A stretch of 64,000 nt of DNA from Bradyrhizobium agreste (GTDB taxonomy: Bacteria; Pseudomonadota; Alphaproteobacteria; Rhizobiales; Xanthobacteraceae): positions 152,722-216,721 of the forward strand of contig NZ_JACCHP010000012.1 in NCBI RefSeq assembly GCF_016031625.1, read 5' to 3'. The notes below the pieces were generated by a model. The model worked only from the letters and a program-made list of their open reading frames with translations, did no database searches and was not told where the DNA came from. Position numbers and translations under genes: made by a program. Positions 16,038 to 25,199 of this stretch are shown in pieces. How positions within the stretch are numbered: position 1 is the stretch's first letter; the number at the start of each line of letters is the position of its first letter.

Positions 16038-16123
16038 CGTCATGCCCGGGCTTGTCCCGGGCATCCACGTTCTTCGTGCTATCCGGTAAGGCGTGGATGG
16101 CCGGGACAAGCCCGGCCATGACG
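16038..16123. repeat. dispersed palindromic repeat, family A
   Basis: Long imperfect inverted repeat with arms starting CGTCATGCCCGGGCTTGTCC and ending in its near-complement ...CCGGCCATGACG, each arm containing a CCCGGG-type inner palindrome and a GTGGATG/CATCCAC junction. A second copy of the family is at 63814-63898. It lies between blaI and maeA and is probably a REP-like non-coding element. Confidence 0.75.
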
Positions 16124-16171
16124 ATGTGGAGACGTTAGCGTGAACCGAGCCGTTCTGGTGCCGCAGGCCGC

Positions 16172-17857
16172 TCAGTACTTCGGCTCGTACATCTGCGACT
16201 GCACCAGCGCCTTTACGTCATTGGGCGCAGGTCCGTCCGCCAGCCCGCGCTGAAAGGCCACGTCCGCAACCGCCGCCGCGATGCGGATGGAGACTTCGCG
16301 GATGCGCGGCAGCGCCGGATAGAGGCTGCCCTGTGCGAGGTCCTCCTGGCCGACGCAATCGGCGAGCGCATGGGCCGCCGCCATGAACATCTCGTCGGTC
16401 ACGAGGCGCGAGCGGCTGGCGATGACGCCGAGGCCGACGCCCGGGAAGATGTAGGAATTGTTGCCCTGGCGCGGCACGAAGCTGCGGCCGTTGAGCTTGA
16501 CCGGATCGTACGGGCTGCCGCAGGCGAACAGCGCGCGTCCCTCCGTGTAGCGATAGGCATCCTCCGCCGAGCACTCCGCCTTCGAGGTCGGGTTGGAGAG
16601 CGCGAACACGATCGGCTGCTCGTTGAGCTCGGCCATCGCCTTGAGCACTTCGGGCGTGAAGGCACCGCCGACCGCGGCGACGCCGATGATCGCCGTCGGC
16701 TTCAGCGTCTGGATCGCGGTGAGGAAGTCGGCGATCGGCGCCTGGTCGGTGTGCGCATAGCGCAGCTTGTGGCCCGAGAGACCTTCGCGCCCCGCAACGA
16801 CCAGACCGCGGGAATCCACCAGCCAGTTGCGGCGCAGCGCGTCCGCCTCGGAAGCCCCTTCCGCCATCATGGCGGAGACCACGAGATCGGCGATGCCGGT
16901 CGCCGCCTCGCCCGCGCCGAGGAACAGGATCTTCTGATCCTTCAGCCTGCCGCCGGAGACGCGCAGGCCTGAGAACAGGCCGGCGAGCGCCACCGCCGCG
17001 GTGCCCTGGATGTCGTCGTTGAAGACGCAGGCCTCGTCGCGATATTTGTGCAGCAGCTTGAACGCCGAATGATTGGCGAAGTCCTCGAACTGGATCAGCA
17101 CGCCCGGAAACGTCTTGCGCGCGGCCTGCATGAACTCGTCGACGAAGCTGTCATAGGCCTCGCCCGTCAGCCGCCGCTCGCGCAGGCCGAGATAATAGGG
17201 ATCGTTCAACAGCTCTTCGTTGTTGGTGCCGACGTCGAGCAAGATCGGCAGGCATAGTTCGGGGTGCACGCCGGCGCAGGCGGTATAGAGCGAGAGCTTG
17301 CCGACGGGGATACCCATGCCGTTCGCACCGAGATCGCCAAGTCCCAAAATGCGCTCGCCGTCGGTGACCACGATCAGCCTGGCCTGGTAGGGCCAATTCT
17401 TCAGGATCTCCGCGATCTGGCCGCGATCGCGCGAGGAGATGAACATGCCGCGCGGCCGCTGGAAGATCAGGCCGTATTTCTGGCAGGCAAGTCCGACTGT
17501 CGGCGTGTAGATGATCGGCTGGATCTCATCGATATTGTCGACGACGAGACGGAAGAACAGCGCCTCGTTGCGGTCATGCAGCGCATTCAGGGCGACGTAT
17601 TTTTCCAGGTCCGTCGGCAGCGTGCGCAGATTGGTGAGCACGCGCTGGGCCTGCGTCTCCATCGTCAGCACGCAGGGCGGCAGCAGGCCGCGCAAACCGA
17701 GTGCGGCGCGCTCCGCTTCCGTGAAAGCCGTGCCCTTGTTGAGCAGGGGATCGCGCAGCAGTGTCATGCCGTGCGCGGTCTCGGATGATGTCGAATGGGC
17801 GCTGACCCGAGCAGGTCTATTCACGATTCCCCCAAGGAGTTTCTTATTGAACCGCAT
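16172..17857 (-). CDS. maeA: NAD-dependent malic enzyme (MaeA/SfcA type)
   Basis: 561 residues, matching the ~565-residue MaeA/eukaryote-like malic enzymes rather than the long malic enzyme-phosphotransacetylase hybrids common in rhizobia. It oxidatively decarboxylates malate to pyruvate in the cytosol. Visible motifs: IIYTPTVGLACQKYG, RGMFISSRDRG, VVTDGERILGLGDLGANGMGIPVGK (malate/metal region), EDFANHSAFKLL, FNDDIQGTAAVALAG and the nucleotide-binding FLGAGEAATGIADL. The frame starts at the ATG 17855-17857; a shorter start at MTLLRDPLLNKG is possible because the first ~30 residues are poorly conserved in general. It is monocistronic and flanked by repeats on both sides. Confidence 0.9.
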   Translation of the reverse strand: MRFNKKLLGGIVNRPARVSAHSTSSETAHGMTLLRDPLLNKGTAFTEAERAALGLRGLLPPCVLTMETQAQRVLTNLRTLPTDLEKYVALNALHDRNEALFFRLVVDNIDEIQPIIYTPTVGLACQKYGLIFQRPRGMFISSRDRGQIAEILKNWPYQARLIVVTDGERILGLGDLGANGMGIPVGKLSLYTACAGVHPELCLPILLDVGTNNEELLNDPYYLGLRERRLTGEAYDSFVDEFMQAARKTFPGVLIQFEDFANHSAFKLLHKYRDEACVFNDDIQGTAAVALAGLFSGLRVSGGRLKDQKILFLGAGEAATGIADLVVSAMMAEGASEADALRRNWLVDSRGLVVAGREGLSGHKLRYAHTDQAPIADFLTAIQTLKPTAIIGVAAVGGAFTPEVLKAMAELNEQPIVFALSNPTSKAECSAEDAYRYTEGRALFACGSPYDPVKLNGRSFVPRQGNNSYIFPGVGLGVIASRSRLVTDEMFMAAAHALADCVGQEDLAQGSLYPALPRIREVSIRIAAAVADVAFQRGLADGPAPNDVKALVQSQMYEPKY

Positions 17858-18001
17858 GCATTGTCGGCCACCGCTCCCCGGAGATCAAGGACGTTGGGAC
17901 TCGTGCGTCGATTGTGATCTCGCACCGCAGCGAGACTGTGCGGGGGCACCGTCGTTCAAGAGGTTAACGCGGGCGAGTGAGAGCGCCTTTCTTTCTCCCG
18001 T

Positions 18002-18128
18002 CGTCATTCCGGGGCGCGCGTCAGCGCGAACCCGGAATCCATTGCGCGGGCTATCTTTGCGGCCCGATGGATTCTCAGGTGCGCAATTGCGCACCGTAGC
18101 TCGCGACTTCGTCGCCCCCGGAATGACG
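18002..18128. repeat. dispersed palindromic repeat, family B (long form)
   Basis: Starts CGTCATTCCGGGGCGCGCG and ends CCCCCGGAATGACG. It contains an internal perfect palindrome GGTGCGCAATTGCGCACC. Related copies occur at 46657-46762 (with the same internal palindrome) and 37708-37748 (short form). It occupies most of the 350-base gap between mscS and maeA, where I see no gene. Confidence 0.75.
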
Positions 18129-18207
18129 GGAGAGCCTCACAATCTCGAAGGTGAGGCTTTAGGGATGATGGCCGCTGCCGGACGCAAGGACGAAGATTGC
18201 GGGATCG

Positions 18208-20538
18208 CTATCCGGCTGCCCGCCGGGCCGTCAGATTGGCAGCGCTGTCCGCCGGCGGCGCGACGTGCATCAGGATGGTCTGGACGGACGATGCGACCTC
18301 GATCCCGTTCTGCTGGAAGCGCAGCTTCATGCGGCGGTTGAATTCGCGTTGGACCGGCCAGCGGCCGGCCTCGGTGCAGCGGATCTGCCCGACGATCGAC
18401 ACCATCGCGCCGTCGACCTTGTCGACGCCCCACAGTTCGAGGTCGCCGCGGATCAGCGCGCGGAATTCCGGCTCGCGGCGCATCTCGTCGACGATGTCCT
18501 TGAGAATCTGGCCGGCGCGGTCGGTGTCTTCCTTGTAGGCGACGTTGACGCTGACCGAGGCGTTGCCGGCGCCACGGCTGGCATTGGTGATGGTCGTGAC
18601 CGCGCTGAACGGCACGATGTGCACGGCGCCGTCACCCGCGCGCAGGCGGATGGTGCGGATCGAGACGTTCTCGACGACGCCCGACAACCCCGACACGCTG
18701 ACGGTGTCGCCGACCTGCACCGTGTTCTCCAGCAGCAGGAACAGGCCGGTGATGAGATCCTGCACCAGCTTCTGCGAGCCGAAGCCGATCGCGATGCCGA
18801 CGATGCCGGCGCCCGCCAGCAGCGGCGCGACATTGACGCCGATCTCGCTGAGCGCCGTGAGGCCAACGACGGTGGCGATCAGGCAGAGCAGCGCGGTGCG
18901 CAGCATCGGCTGGAAGGTGCGCAACCGCGCTGCACGGGCATAGTGCCCGTCCCGCGACAGCGTGTTGATCTGGCGGTCCAGCAGCGCGTTGCTGGCTTCC
19001 CAGATCGCCGCTGCGATGAACGCGGCGAGGCCGATGGTCACCATGGCCGAGATCAGCCGGCCGCCGATCTGGCCGCCATAGAACCAGACGATCGCGTCCA
19101 CGCCCCAGACCTCGAGCACGGCCACGAAGCCGATGAAGCCGATCGCGCCGGATACGATCCTGCGCAGCAGCGGCAGATAGCGGTTGGCGCGGATTTCGAG
19201 GCCGGGAAAGCGCTGGAGGATCTCCGGCTTGATCCGGAAGCCGCGGTCGATCAGGCTCAGCGTCAGCATGATGGCGACACGCGTGATCAGCGCCACCGCA
19301 ATCGTGCCGACGAAATATTGCAGCAGCAGCGAATAGCCGTTGCGGATGTTCAGCGCCCACACCGCCCAGAGCGCGAGGTCGAGCGCGATGGCAAGATAGT
19401 GCCAGCCGCCGGCGATACGATTGCGCAAACGGGCCGCGATCCCCTGGCGCTCGGCCGGCGCGCGGATGGCATCGGCGACCTGGCGTCGGCATTGCAGGAT
19501 GATGACGGCGATGAAGAGATGCACGACCAGCATCACCATGCGCAGCAGCGCGGCGTAGCCGGCGCGGTGCAGGCCGAGCAGCAGCGCCACATTGGCAAAG
19601 GCGATGCCGGAGACGCCGACGCCGACGATGCGGCGCGCCCAGATCTCGACATAGGCCGCAGTTTCGGCCCGCACCGGAAACAGGCCGAACGGTCCCGCCA
19701 GCGCCCGGACCAGGCAGATCAGACCGCGCGAGAAGGCATAAGCGTTGACGATTGCGAGGATCACGAGGCGGACGGTCGTGGGCTCGCCGATCTCCGTTCC
19801 GAGCAGCGCGGTGGCGACGCCGACGAAGACGAGCACGGGCAGCAGTTCGAACACGAAGCGTCCGAGCACGAAGGGCAGCCGCAGCATGATCTGCCAGACC
19901 CGCGCCAGACTGTGGCGGCGCTGTTGCATTTCAGGTGCCGGCGTCACGTCGGCGCCTGACGATGGCGGATCGGCAAGCGGCAGCACCGGTGCCGGCAGGC
20001 GCGCGGTTTGCGGCACGCGTCCCTCCAGGAATGCGACCGGCCGGCGGATCAGGTAGAAGATCGCCCATTCGGCCGACAGGGCGCAGCCGAGCACCAGCGC
20101 AAGCTTCCAGGCGATCTCGATCAGAAGATTGTAAGCCGTGGGATCGTTCGCAGTCCGCACGATCCAGTAGTAGAACGCCGGAAAGTGCGTGAGCGTTCGC
20201 GCCATGCCGGCGATCTCGCTCGAGATCTCGCCGATCTCCTCCGAGACCGTGAGCAGAAGCTGCGCGCCGAGGCCGTCGGCCGAGAGTGGGATCGGCGATT
20301 TTGGCTCGGGCGCGGGATGCTGCGGACCGGATGCGCTCGCGATCGCGCGGAGCGTATCGATCATCTGCGTGCGCTTCTTGTCGTCCTGAAGGGTTTCCAG
20401 CGCGCGCTTCGCCTCGTCAGGCGACAATGCGGCAGCATTGTTTGCCGTGGGCGCAGGGGGCTCGGCACGGGCGCCGGAAAGAGATGGAATCGTGAGGAAG
20501 AGAGCGGCGAGGACGACCGCGGCCAGCTTGTGCGACAC
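18208..20538 (-). CDS. MscS-family mechanosensitive ion channel (large form)
   Basis: About 776 residues from a GTG at 20536-20538 that gives a clean Sec signal (SHKLAAVVLAALFLTIPSLSGARA). An ATG at 20586 would add 16 residues and bury the signal. Periplasmic N-terminal region, then many membrane helices, then the MscS pore and beta domain: LLAGAGIVGIAIGFGSQKLV, GLFLLLENTVQVGDTVSVSG, VVENVSIRTIRLR and IVPFSAVTTITN. Family role: opening under membrane tension to release solutes on hypo-osmotic shock. The long N-terminus resembles the MscK/YbiO-like large channels. Confidence 0.85.
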   Translation of the reverse strand: MSHKLAAVVLAALFLTIPSLSGARAEPPAPTANNAAALSPDEAKRALETLQDDKKRTQMIDTLRAIASASGPQHPAPEPKSPIPLSADGLGAQLLLTVSEEIGEISSEIAGMARTLTHFPAFYYWIVRTANDPTAYNLLIEIAWKLALVLGCALSAEWAIFYLIRRPVAFLEGRVPQTARLPAPVLPLADPPSSGADVTPAPEMQQRRHSLARVWQIMLRLPFVLGRFVFELLPVLVFVGVATALLGTEIGEPTTVRLVILAIVNAYAFSRGLICLVRALAGPFGLFPVRAETAAYVEIWARRIVGVGVSGIAFANVALLLGLHRAGYAALLRMVMLVVHLFIAVIILQCRRQVADAIRAPAERQGIAARLRNRIAGGWHYLAIALDLALWAVWALNIRNGYSLLLQYFVGTIAVALITRVAIMLTLSLIDRGFRIKPEILQRFPGLEIRANRYLPLLRRIVSGAIGFIGFVAVLEVWGVDAIVWFYGGQIGGRLISAMVTIGLAAFIAAAIWEASNALLDRQINTLSRDGHYARAARLRTFQPMLRTALLCLIATVVGLTALSEIGVNVAPLLAGAGIVGIAIGFGSQKLVQDLITGLFLLLENTVQVGDTVSVSGLSGVVENVSIRTIRLRAGDGAVHIVPFSAVTTITNASRGAGNASVSVNVAYKEDTDRAGQILKDIVDEMRREPEFRALIRGDLELWGVDKVDGAMVSIVGQIRCTEAGRWPVQREFNRRMKLRFQQNGIEVASSVQTILMHVAPPADSAANLTARRAAG

Positions 20539-20586
20539 GAGGATTCCCTGGAAGAGTGAATGCGCCGACGGTGTTGGGAACGTCAC

Positions 20587-21372
20587 TGCCGAAGCACATG
20601 CGTCATGGGATAGCCGCTATTCGCCCGGGCCCTGTGTCGGAAGTTGGCCTTCGAGGCGACATTCTCTTGGCATTTGCCGCGTTGCAGGATCAGGAGCTGC
20701 CGCCCAGCGAAGCGCCATCAGGCCTGTGCACACAAAGGCCGCTTCGTCACTGCGGATCGACGAGGATGAGGAAAGAGAAAACAAGGATGTCAAAGATCCC
20801 GTTGCGGCGCCCTCGCCGCCATCCGGCACGATCGACGGGATCAAAATTACAGCGCCGGGAAGGTAGGGGCCTTGCCTCACTGATGCGGCCCGCTAAACCT
20901 TGACCCGGCGTGCCGTTCGCGGTTTTTGCCGCTATGCGATAGTCCGAACGAGCTCCATCGCAATCAACGCGGCTGGATTTGCGGAGGTGGCGTCATAGAC
21001 CTCCCCTTGCTCATGAGGTGGACGTTGCGCGTCGCTTGTTTGCGACCGCTGCGATGCTCCTCCCAGGACACAAAACTGTCAAGCGGGATCAAAGGCGCAA
21101 AGGATCACAATTGAACGTGCAAGTTCCTTAGACGGCCGCGCCCGATCGTGAATTCCTGCACCTGCCAATCAGGAGCACTCGCGCGCCGGGCAAGGACATC
21201 GAGCGAGACAGCCGGCAGGGTGACATCATGCCCCTGTTTTGCCCGACGAGGCAAACGGATTTCTCTAAATCCGCATCGCAAAAGATGAGCCGATAAGCCA
21301 TTGATTTCGCAATGCCCGGCTACTGTGCATGGGGTTGTTTTCGCACTTTTTGTCGTTGGCCGGTTCGGCGGC
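20587..21372. other. gene-poor interval
   Basis: Between the mscS start and the patatin stop, both on the minus strand. The short ORFs here have no credible ribosome site or recognisable protein. Part must hold the mscS promoter, but I could not identify one with confidence. No repeat of families A-C is present. Confidence 0.5.
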
Positions 21373-22410
21373 CTAGAGAAACATCTCCGCCAGGTCGACG
21401 GTCGAAGCCTTTCCGATCTGGTCGAAGTTTCGCGCCAGCCAGCTTCGCGCCGTCTCACGGCCCTCATCGCGCAGGCGGCACAGCAGGCTCCATTCGGGGT
21501 GGAACTGCGTGGCTGTGCCGAGCTGCGACATCAACGCGTCGTTGCCGATCCAATGCATGTACATGCGGCTGTGCTTGTTGCTGTCGAGCTCGCCGTCGTC
21601 GATCAGCCGGGTGGCGAAAGCGATCGCGCGCATCTCGCGCATCAAGGACGAATTGAAGCTGATCTCGTTGATGCGGTGCAGGACATCGGCGGCACTGGCC
21701 GGCAACTCGTTGCGCCGGATCGCCGTCACCTGCACGATGACGACGTCGTGACTGCCCTTGCGGTAGATCAACGGATAGATCGCGGGATTGCCGAGATAGC
21801 CGCCGTCCCAGTAATGCTCGCCATCGATCTCGACGGCCTGGAAATAGGGCGGCAGGCAGGCTGACGCGAGCACGGTGTCCGCCGTGAGCAGCGGGCTCTG
21901 GAACACCTTGATCTTGCCGGTGCGGACGTTGGTGGCGTTCAGAAACAGCTGCGGCGCATCGGGCGAGGAATTGAGCCGGTCGAAATCGACCACGCGCTGC
22001 AGCAGCGCGCGGAGCGGATTGAAATGAAAGGGATTGAGCAGGTTCGGCGGCAGCGTGTGCGTCAGCGTGTGGATGAATGCGTGGACCGGATGATATTCCG
22101 GCGGCAGCTTCAGCGCCTGGATCCACTGGTTCAGCGGCGACATCAAGTCGTACGCCATGTCCATGCGCGAGACTTCGTACCAGAATGCGTGCAGGCTCTC
22201 CCGCGCGGCCTCCGCGCCTCCATGCGCCATGCCGGAGGCCATCGCCACCGCATTCATGGCGCCGGCACTGGTCGCACTGATCGCCTCGATCGCGAGCCTG
22301 CCGTCCTCGAGCACCTGGTCGAGCACGCCCCAGACGAAGGCGCCGTGCGCGCCGCCGCCCTGGAGCGCGAAGTTGACGTTCTTGCAGTTCGTGGTCCCGC
22401 TGGCTGTCAC
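21373..22410 (-). CDS. patatin-like phospholipase
   Basis: 345 residues starting with GTG. The patatin domain is clear: the oxyanion-hole loop ALQGGGAHGAFVWGVL (residues ~15-30), nucleophile region AISATSAGAMNA (Ser ~48) and catalytic Asp in YWDGGYLGNPA. The usual G-x-S-x-G is A-T-S-A-G here, the first glycine being alanine. The family hydrolyses acyl-ester lipids. The start overlaps the ppk2 stop (GTGA), so it is translationally coupled to ppk2 at the end of a long transporter transcript. Localisation is probably cytosolic since no signal is visible. Confidence 0.85.
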   Translation of the reverse strand: MTASGTTNCKNVNFALQGGGAHGAFVWGVLDQVLEDGRLAIEAISATSAGAMNAVAMASGMAHGGAEAARESLHAFWYEVSRMDMAYDLMSPLNQWIQALKLPPEYHPVHAFIHTLTHTLPPNLLNPFHFNPLRALLQRVVDFDRLNSSPDAPQLFLNATNVRTGKIKVFQSPLLTADTVLASACLPPYFQAVEIDGEHYWDGGYLGNPAIYPLIYRKGSHDVVIVQVTAIRRNELPASAADVLHRINEISFNSSLMREMRAIAFATRLIDDGELDSNKHSRMYMHWIGNDALMSQLGTATQFHPEWSLLCRLRDEGRETARSWLARNFDQIGKASTVDLAEMFL

Positions 22411-23336
22411 TTTGCTTGCTTCTTGCCTCCCGTCGCTTCTTTCTCCAGCGCCTTGCGCACCTGCTCGAACTCAACCAGCGAGGCCTTATCGGCGCGGGGA
22501 AAGCGCAGGTCGAGCTTTTCCAGCTCGGCATTGATCACCGAGCCGATCACGACGCGGGCGAACCATTTGTGGTCGGCCGGCACGACGTACCAGGGCGCAT
22601 GGGAGGTCGCCGTGTGGCGGACGATGTCCTGGTAGACCGCCTGGTAGCGCGGCCACAGCGCACGCTCCTTGATGTCGTCCATGGAGAACTTCCACTGTTT
22701 GGCCGGATCGTCCAGCCGCGCGAGGAAGCGCTCGCGCTGCTCTTCCTTGGACACGTTGAGGAAGAACTTCAGCACCACGGTGCCGTTGCGGCAGAGATAG
22801 CGCTCGAAGGCGGAGATGTCCTCGAACCGCTCCTTCCAGATGTTCTTGGTGACGAGCCTTGGCGGCAGCTTCTCCTTGGCGAGAATCTCCGGGTGTACGC
22901 GCGTCACCAGGCATTCCTCGTAATGCGAGCGGTTGAAGATGCCGATATGGCCGCGCTCGGGCAGCGCGACCGCATGACGCCAGAGGAAGTCGTGGTCGAG
23001 CTCCTTGCTGCTCGGCGCCTTGAAGGCCGTGACCTCGCAGCCCTGCGGATTGATGCCCTCGAAGATCGCCTTGATCGCGGAGTCCTTGCCGCCGGCGTCC
23101 ATCGCCTGGAATACGATCAGGAGCGACCAACGGTCCTGGGCGTAGAGCTTCTCCTGAAACGCGATCAGCCGCTTCTTGTTGGAGTCGAGGATCGCCTGCG
23201 CCTTCTCCTTGTCGAGATCGCCCTTCTCGTCGGTCTTGTGGTCCTTGAGGTGAAACTTGCCGGAGCCATCGTAGCGGAACGGCGTGATGTAGCGGTCAAG
23301 TTCCTGGGCGAGCGACCTGGACGGCTTTTTGCTCAT
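22407..23336 (-). CDS. ppk2: polyphosphate kinase 2 family protein
   Basis: 309 residues. PPK2 signatures: FQAMDAGGKDSAIKAIFEGINPQGCEV (Walker A as DAGGKDS, residues ~80-86), HDFLWRHAVALPERGHIGIFNRSHYEE and LKFFLNVSKEEQRERFLARLDDPAKQWKFS. PPK2 enzymes transfer phosphate between polyphosphate and nucleotides. This sequence looks like the polyphosphate:AMP/ADP phosphotransferase branch, but the preferred nucleotide is not readable. Its first ~40 bases overlap the 3' end of the livM-like gene, and its last bases overlap the patatin start, so it belongs to the same transcript. Confidence 0.88.
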   Translation of the reverse strand: MSKKPSRSLAQELDRYITPFRYDGSGKFHLKDHKTDEKGDLDKEKAQAILDSNKKRLIAFQEKLYAQDRWSLLIVFQAMDAGGKDSAIKAIFEGINPQGCEVTAFKAPSSKELDHDFLWRHAVALPERGHIGIFNRSHYEECLVTRVHPEILAKEKLPPRLVTKNIWKERFEDISAFERYLCRNGTVVLKFFLNVSKEEQRERFLARLDDPAKQWKFSMDDIKERALWPRYQAVYQDIVRHTATSHAPWYVVPADHKWFARVVIGSVINAELEKLDLRFPRADKASLVEFEQVRKALEKEATGGKKQAK

Positions 23337-24315
23337 GAGCGCGGGGCACCTTGCGTTGCAACTTCAATCGGTCGAGCAAGCTACCAAGGATGCCCTTGGG
23401 AAGGAATATGATGAAGAGCACGAGCAGCACGCCGTAGACGAGATTGTCCCAGCCGACCGCCTTGGTGCCGAAACCGATGCGCAAGCTCTCCGCCAGCAGG
23501 ATGGTGATGATGGCGCCGACGGTCGGGCCGAGCGAAACGAACAGCCCGCCGACGATCGCGGCGAACACCATCTGCAGCGAGACGGCGATGCCGCTGACCG
23601 TGTCGGGCGTGATGAACATCTGGTACTGGCAGTAGATCGCGCCCGCCAAAGCGGTCATCAGCGCGCTGAGCAGCGTGATCTTCAGCTTCTCGGCGGTGAC
23701 GTTAACGCCGGCCGCGGCCGCGGCGTCCTCGTCCTCCGAGATCGCCTCCAGCGCATAGCGCGCCATGCTGCGGTCGACCCAGTGCCAGACCACGATGCCG
23801 AACAGCCAGATCGCAAGCGCGATCAAGTACCAGGTCGTCTTGTCGTCGAATTGCAGTGCCAGCAGCTTGTTGCCGGATGCGCGGTTCGGGGTGTAGCCGA
23901 GCGAGCCGCCGGTATAGTCGCGCGTCGCGGTAATGACCTGGAGCACGATGCCTGATAGCGCCAGCGTCACCAGCACGAAATAATGCCCGGTGATGCGAAA
24001 GCGGAAGCAGGGATAGCCGACGATCATCGCCAGCGCACCGGCCGCTGCCATGCTGATGGGAATGCCGAACCAGGGCGACAGTCCTGCGTGATTCCACAAC
24101 AGCGCGGTGACGTAGGCGCCGATCCCCATGAAGCCGCCATGACCGAGCGAGACGAGGCCGAATCGCCCCATCATCGACCAGGACGTATAGGCGAACGACC
24201 AGATCAGGATCAGCACCAGGATGTGCAGATGATAGGGATCGCGATAGACGAAGGGCAGCGCGACCAGCGCCGCGAGCCCCACGCCCCATGCAGCAAGCCG
24301 CCCCCGCCCCATCAT
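23296..24315 (-). CDS. livM: branched-chain amino acid-type ABC transporter permease (LivM family)
   Basis: 339 residues from the ATG at 24313-24315, overlapping the stop of the livH-like gene by 4 bases. It is highly hydrophobic with about 8-10 helices. LivM hallmarks: GRFGLVSLGHGGFMGIGAYV, FRITGHYFVLVTLALSG, ALEAISEDEDAAAAAGVNV (EAA loop for the ATPase) and a closing FLPKGILG. Family role: inner-membrane permease of the HAAT system, which imports branched-chain amino acids, amides or related solutes. The C-terminus extends into the ppk2 start. Confidence 0.87.
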   Translation of the reverse strand: MMGRGRLAAWGVGLAALVALPFVYRDPYHLHILVLILIWSFAYTSWSMMGRFGLVSLGHGGFMGIGAYVTALLWNHAGLSPWFGIPISMAAAGALAMIVGYPCFRFRITGHYFVLVTLALSGIVLQVITATRDYTGGSLGYTPNRASGNKLLALQFDDKTTWYLIALAIWLFGIVVWHWVDRSMARYALEAISEDEDAAAAAGVNVTAEKLKITLLSALMTALAGAIYCQYQMFITPDTVSGIAVSLQMVFAAIVGGLFVSLGPTVGAIITILLAESLRIGFGTKAVGWDNLVYGVLLVLFIIFLPKGILGSLLDRLKLQRKVPRAHEQKAVQVARPGT

Positions 24316-25199
24316 CGGCGCCTCGCAAGCAGGCCCGCGGGCCGGATGAACATCATGACGATGAAGAACGCGAAGGCCAGCACATAACCCCATTCGAGGT
24401 CGGAGAACAGGCCACCGAGGGAGATGATCTCGGCGAACACGAAGGAGGCGATGAAGCCGCCGATGAAATTGCCGAGGCCGCCGAGCACGCAGATCAGGAA
24501 GGTGATCGGCCCGAAGGAGAGGCCGACGAAGGGATGCACGTCGTATTGCAGCACGAGGAGGCAGGCGGCGAGGCCAGCGAGCGCGCCGCCGAGCGCGGAG
24601 GTAATGAGATAGATCCGCTTGGCGTCGACGCCCATCAGCGCCATGATCTGCCGATCCTGCGAGATGGCGCGGATCGCAGTGCCGGTGAAGGTGCGCGTCA
24701 TGAACAGATAGACCGCGACCATGCCGACCAGCGCGGCGACGAACGAGAGCAGTCGTGCGTAGCTGAAATTCATGTCGCCGAAGGCGAGCACCGGCAGGCG
24801 GATGCCGAGATTGCGGAAGTCGATGCCGAAGGTCACCGTGGCAAAGCTCTGCAGCACGAACAGCACCCCGCCGGTCGCGAGCAGCTGGTTGATCGGAGGT
24901 GCGGTCAGCAGCGGGGCGATGACGAGGTAGTGCAGCGCCGCGCCAAGAACGGCGACGAGCAGGATGGTGAGCGGGGCCGCAACGAAATAGCTGATGCCGT
25001 AATACTGCACCATGAAATACATGCCGTACATGCCGATCATGACGAGCTCGGCGTAGCAGATCCAGGTCACGTCGATGACGCCGAAGATCAGGTTGAGCCC
25101 GAGCGCAAGCAGCGCCAGCACGCCGCCGAGCAGGATGCCGTTGATGACGGCCTCCAGCAGATAGATGTCGAATACGTCCAGGAACGCCTGCATGCCCAT
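24312..25199 (-). CDS. livH: branched-chain amino acid-type ABC transporter permease (LivH family)
   Basis: 295 residues from the ATG at 25197-25199, which overlaps the livF stop by one base (TGATG). Hydrophobic throughout, with LivH landmarks LLEAVINGILLGGVLALLALGLNLIFG, AISQDRQIMALMGVD (coupling loop) and GGLGNFIGGFIASFVFAEI. It pairs with the LivM-like permease to form the membrane channel of the importer. The coding frame extends upstream without a stop, but that part overlaps livF and is not a sensible protein. Confidence 0.87.
   Translation of the reverse strand: MGMQAFLDVFDIYLLEAVINGILLGGVLALLALGLNLIFGVIDVTWICYAELVMIGMYGMYFMVQYYGISYFVAAPLTILLVAVLGAALHYLVIAPLLTAPPINQLLATGGVLFVLQSFATVTFGIDFRNLGIRLPVLAFGDMNFSYARLLSFVAALVGMVAVYLFMTRTFTGTAIRAISQDRQIMALMGVDAKRIYLITSALGGALAGLAACLLVLQYDVHPFVGLSFGPITFLICVLGGLGNFIGGFIASFVFAEIISLGGLFSDLEWGYVLAFAFFIVMMFIRPAGLLARRR

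Noticed and set aside
18265..19959. 564-codon plus-strand ORF opposite mscS
   Set aside because: Asp/Arg/Ala-rich low-complexity translation with no fold; the minus strand is an MscS channel with all motifs.
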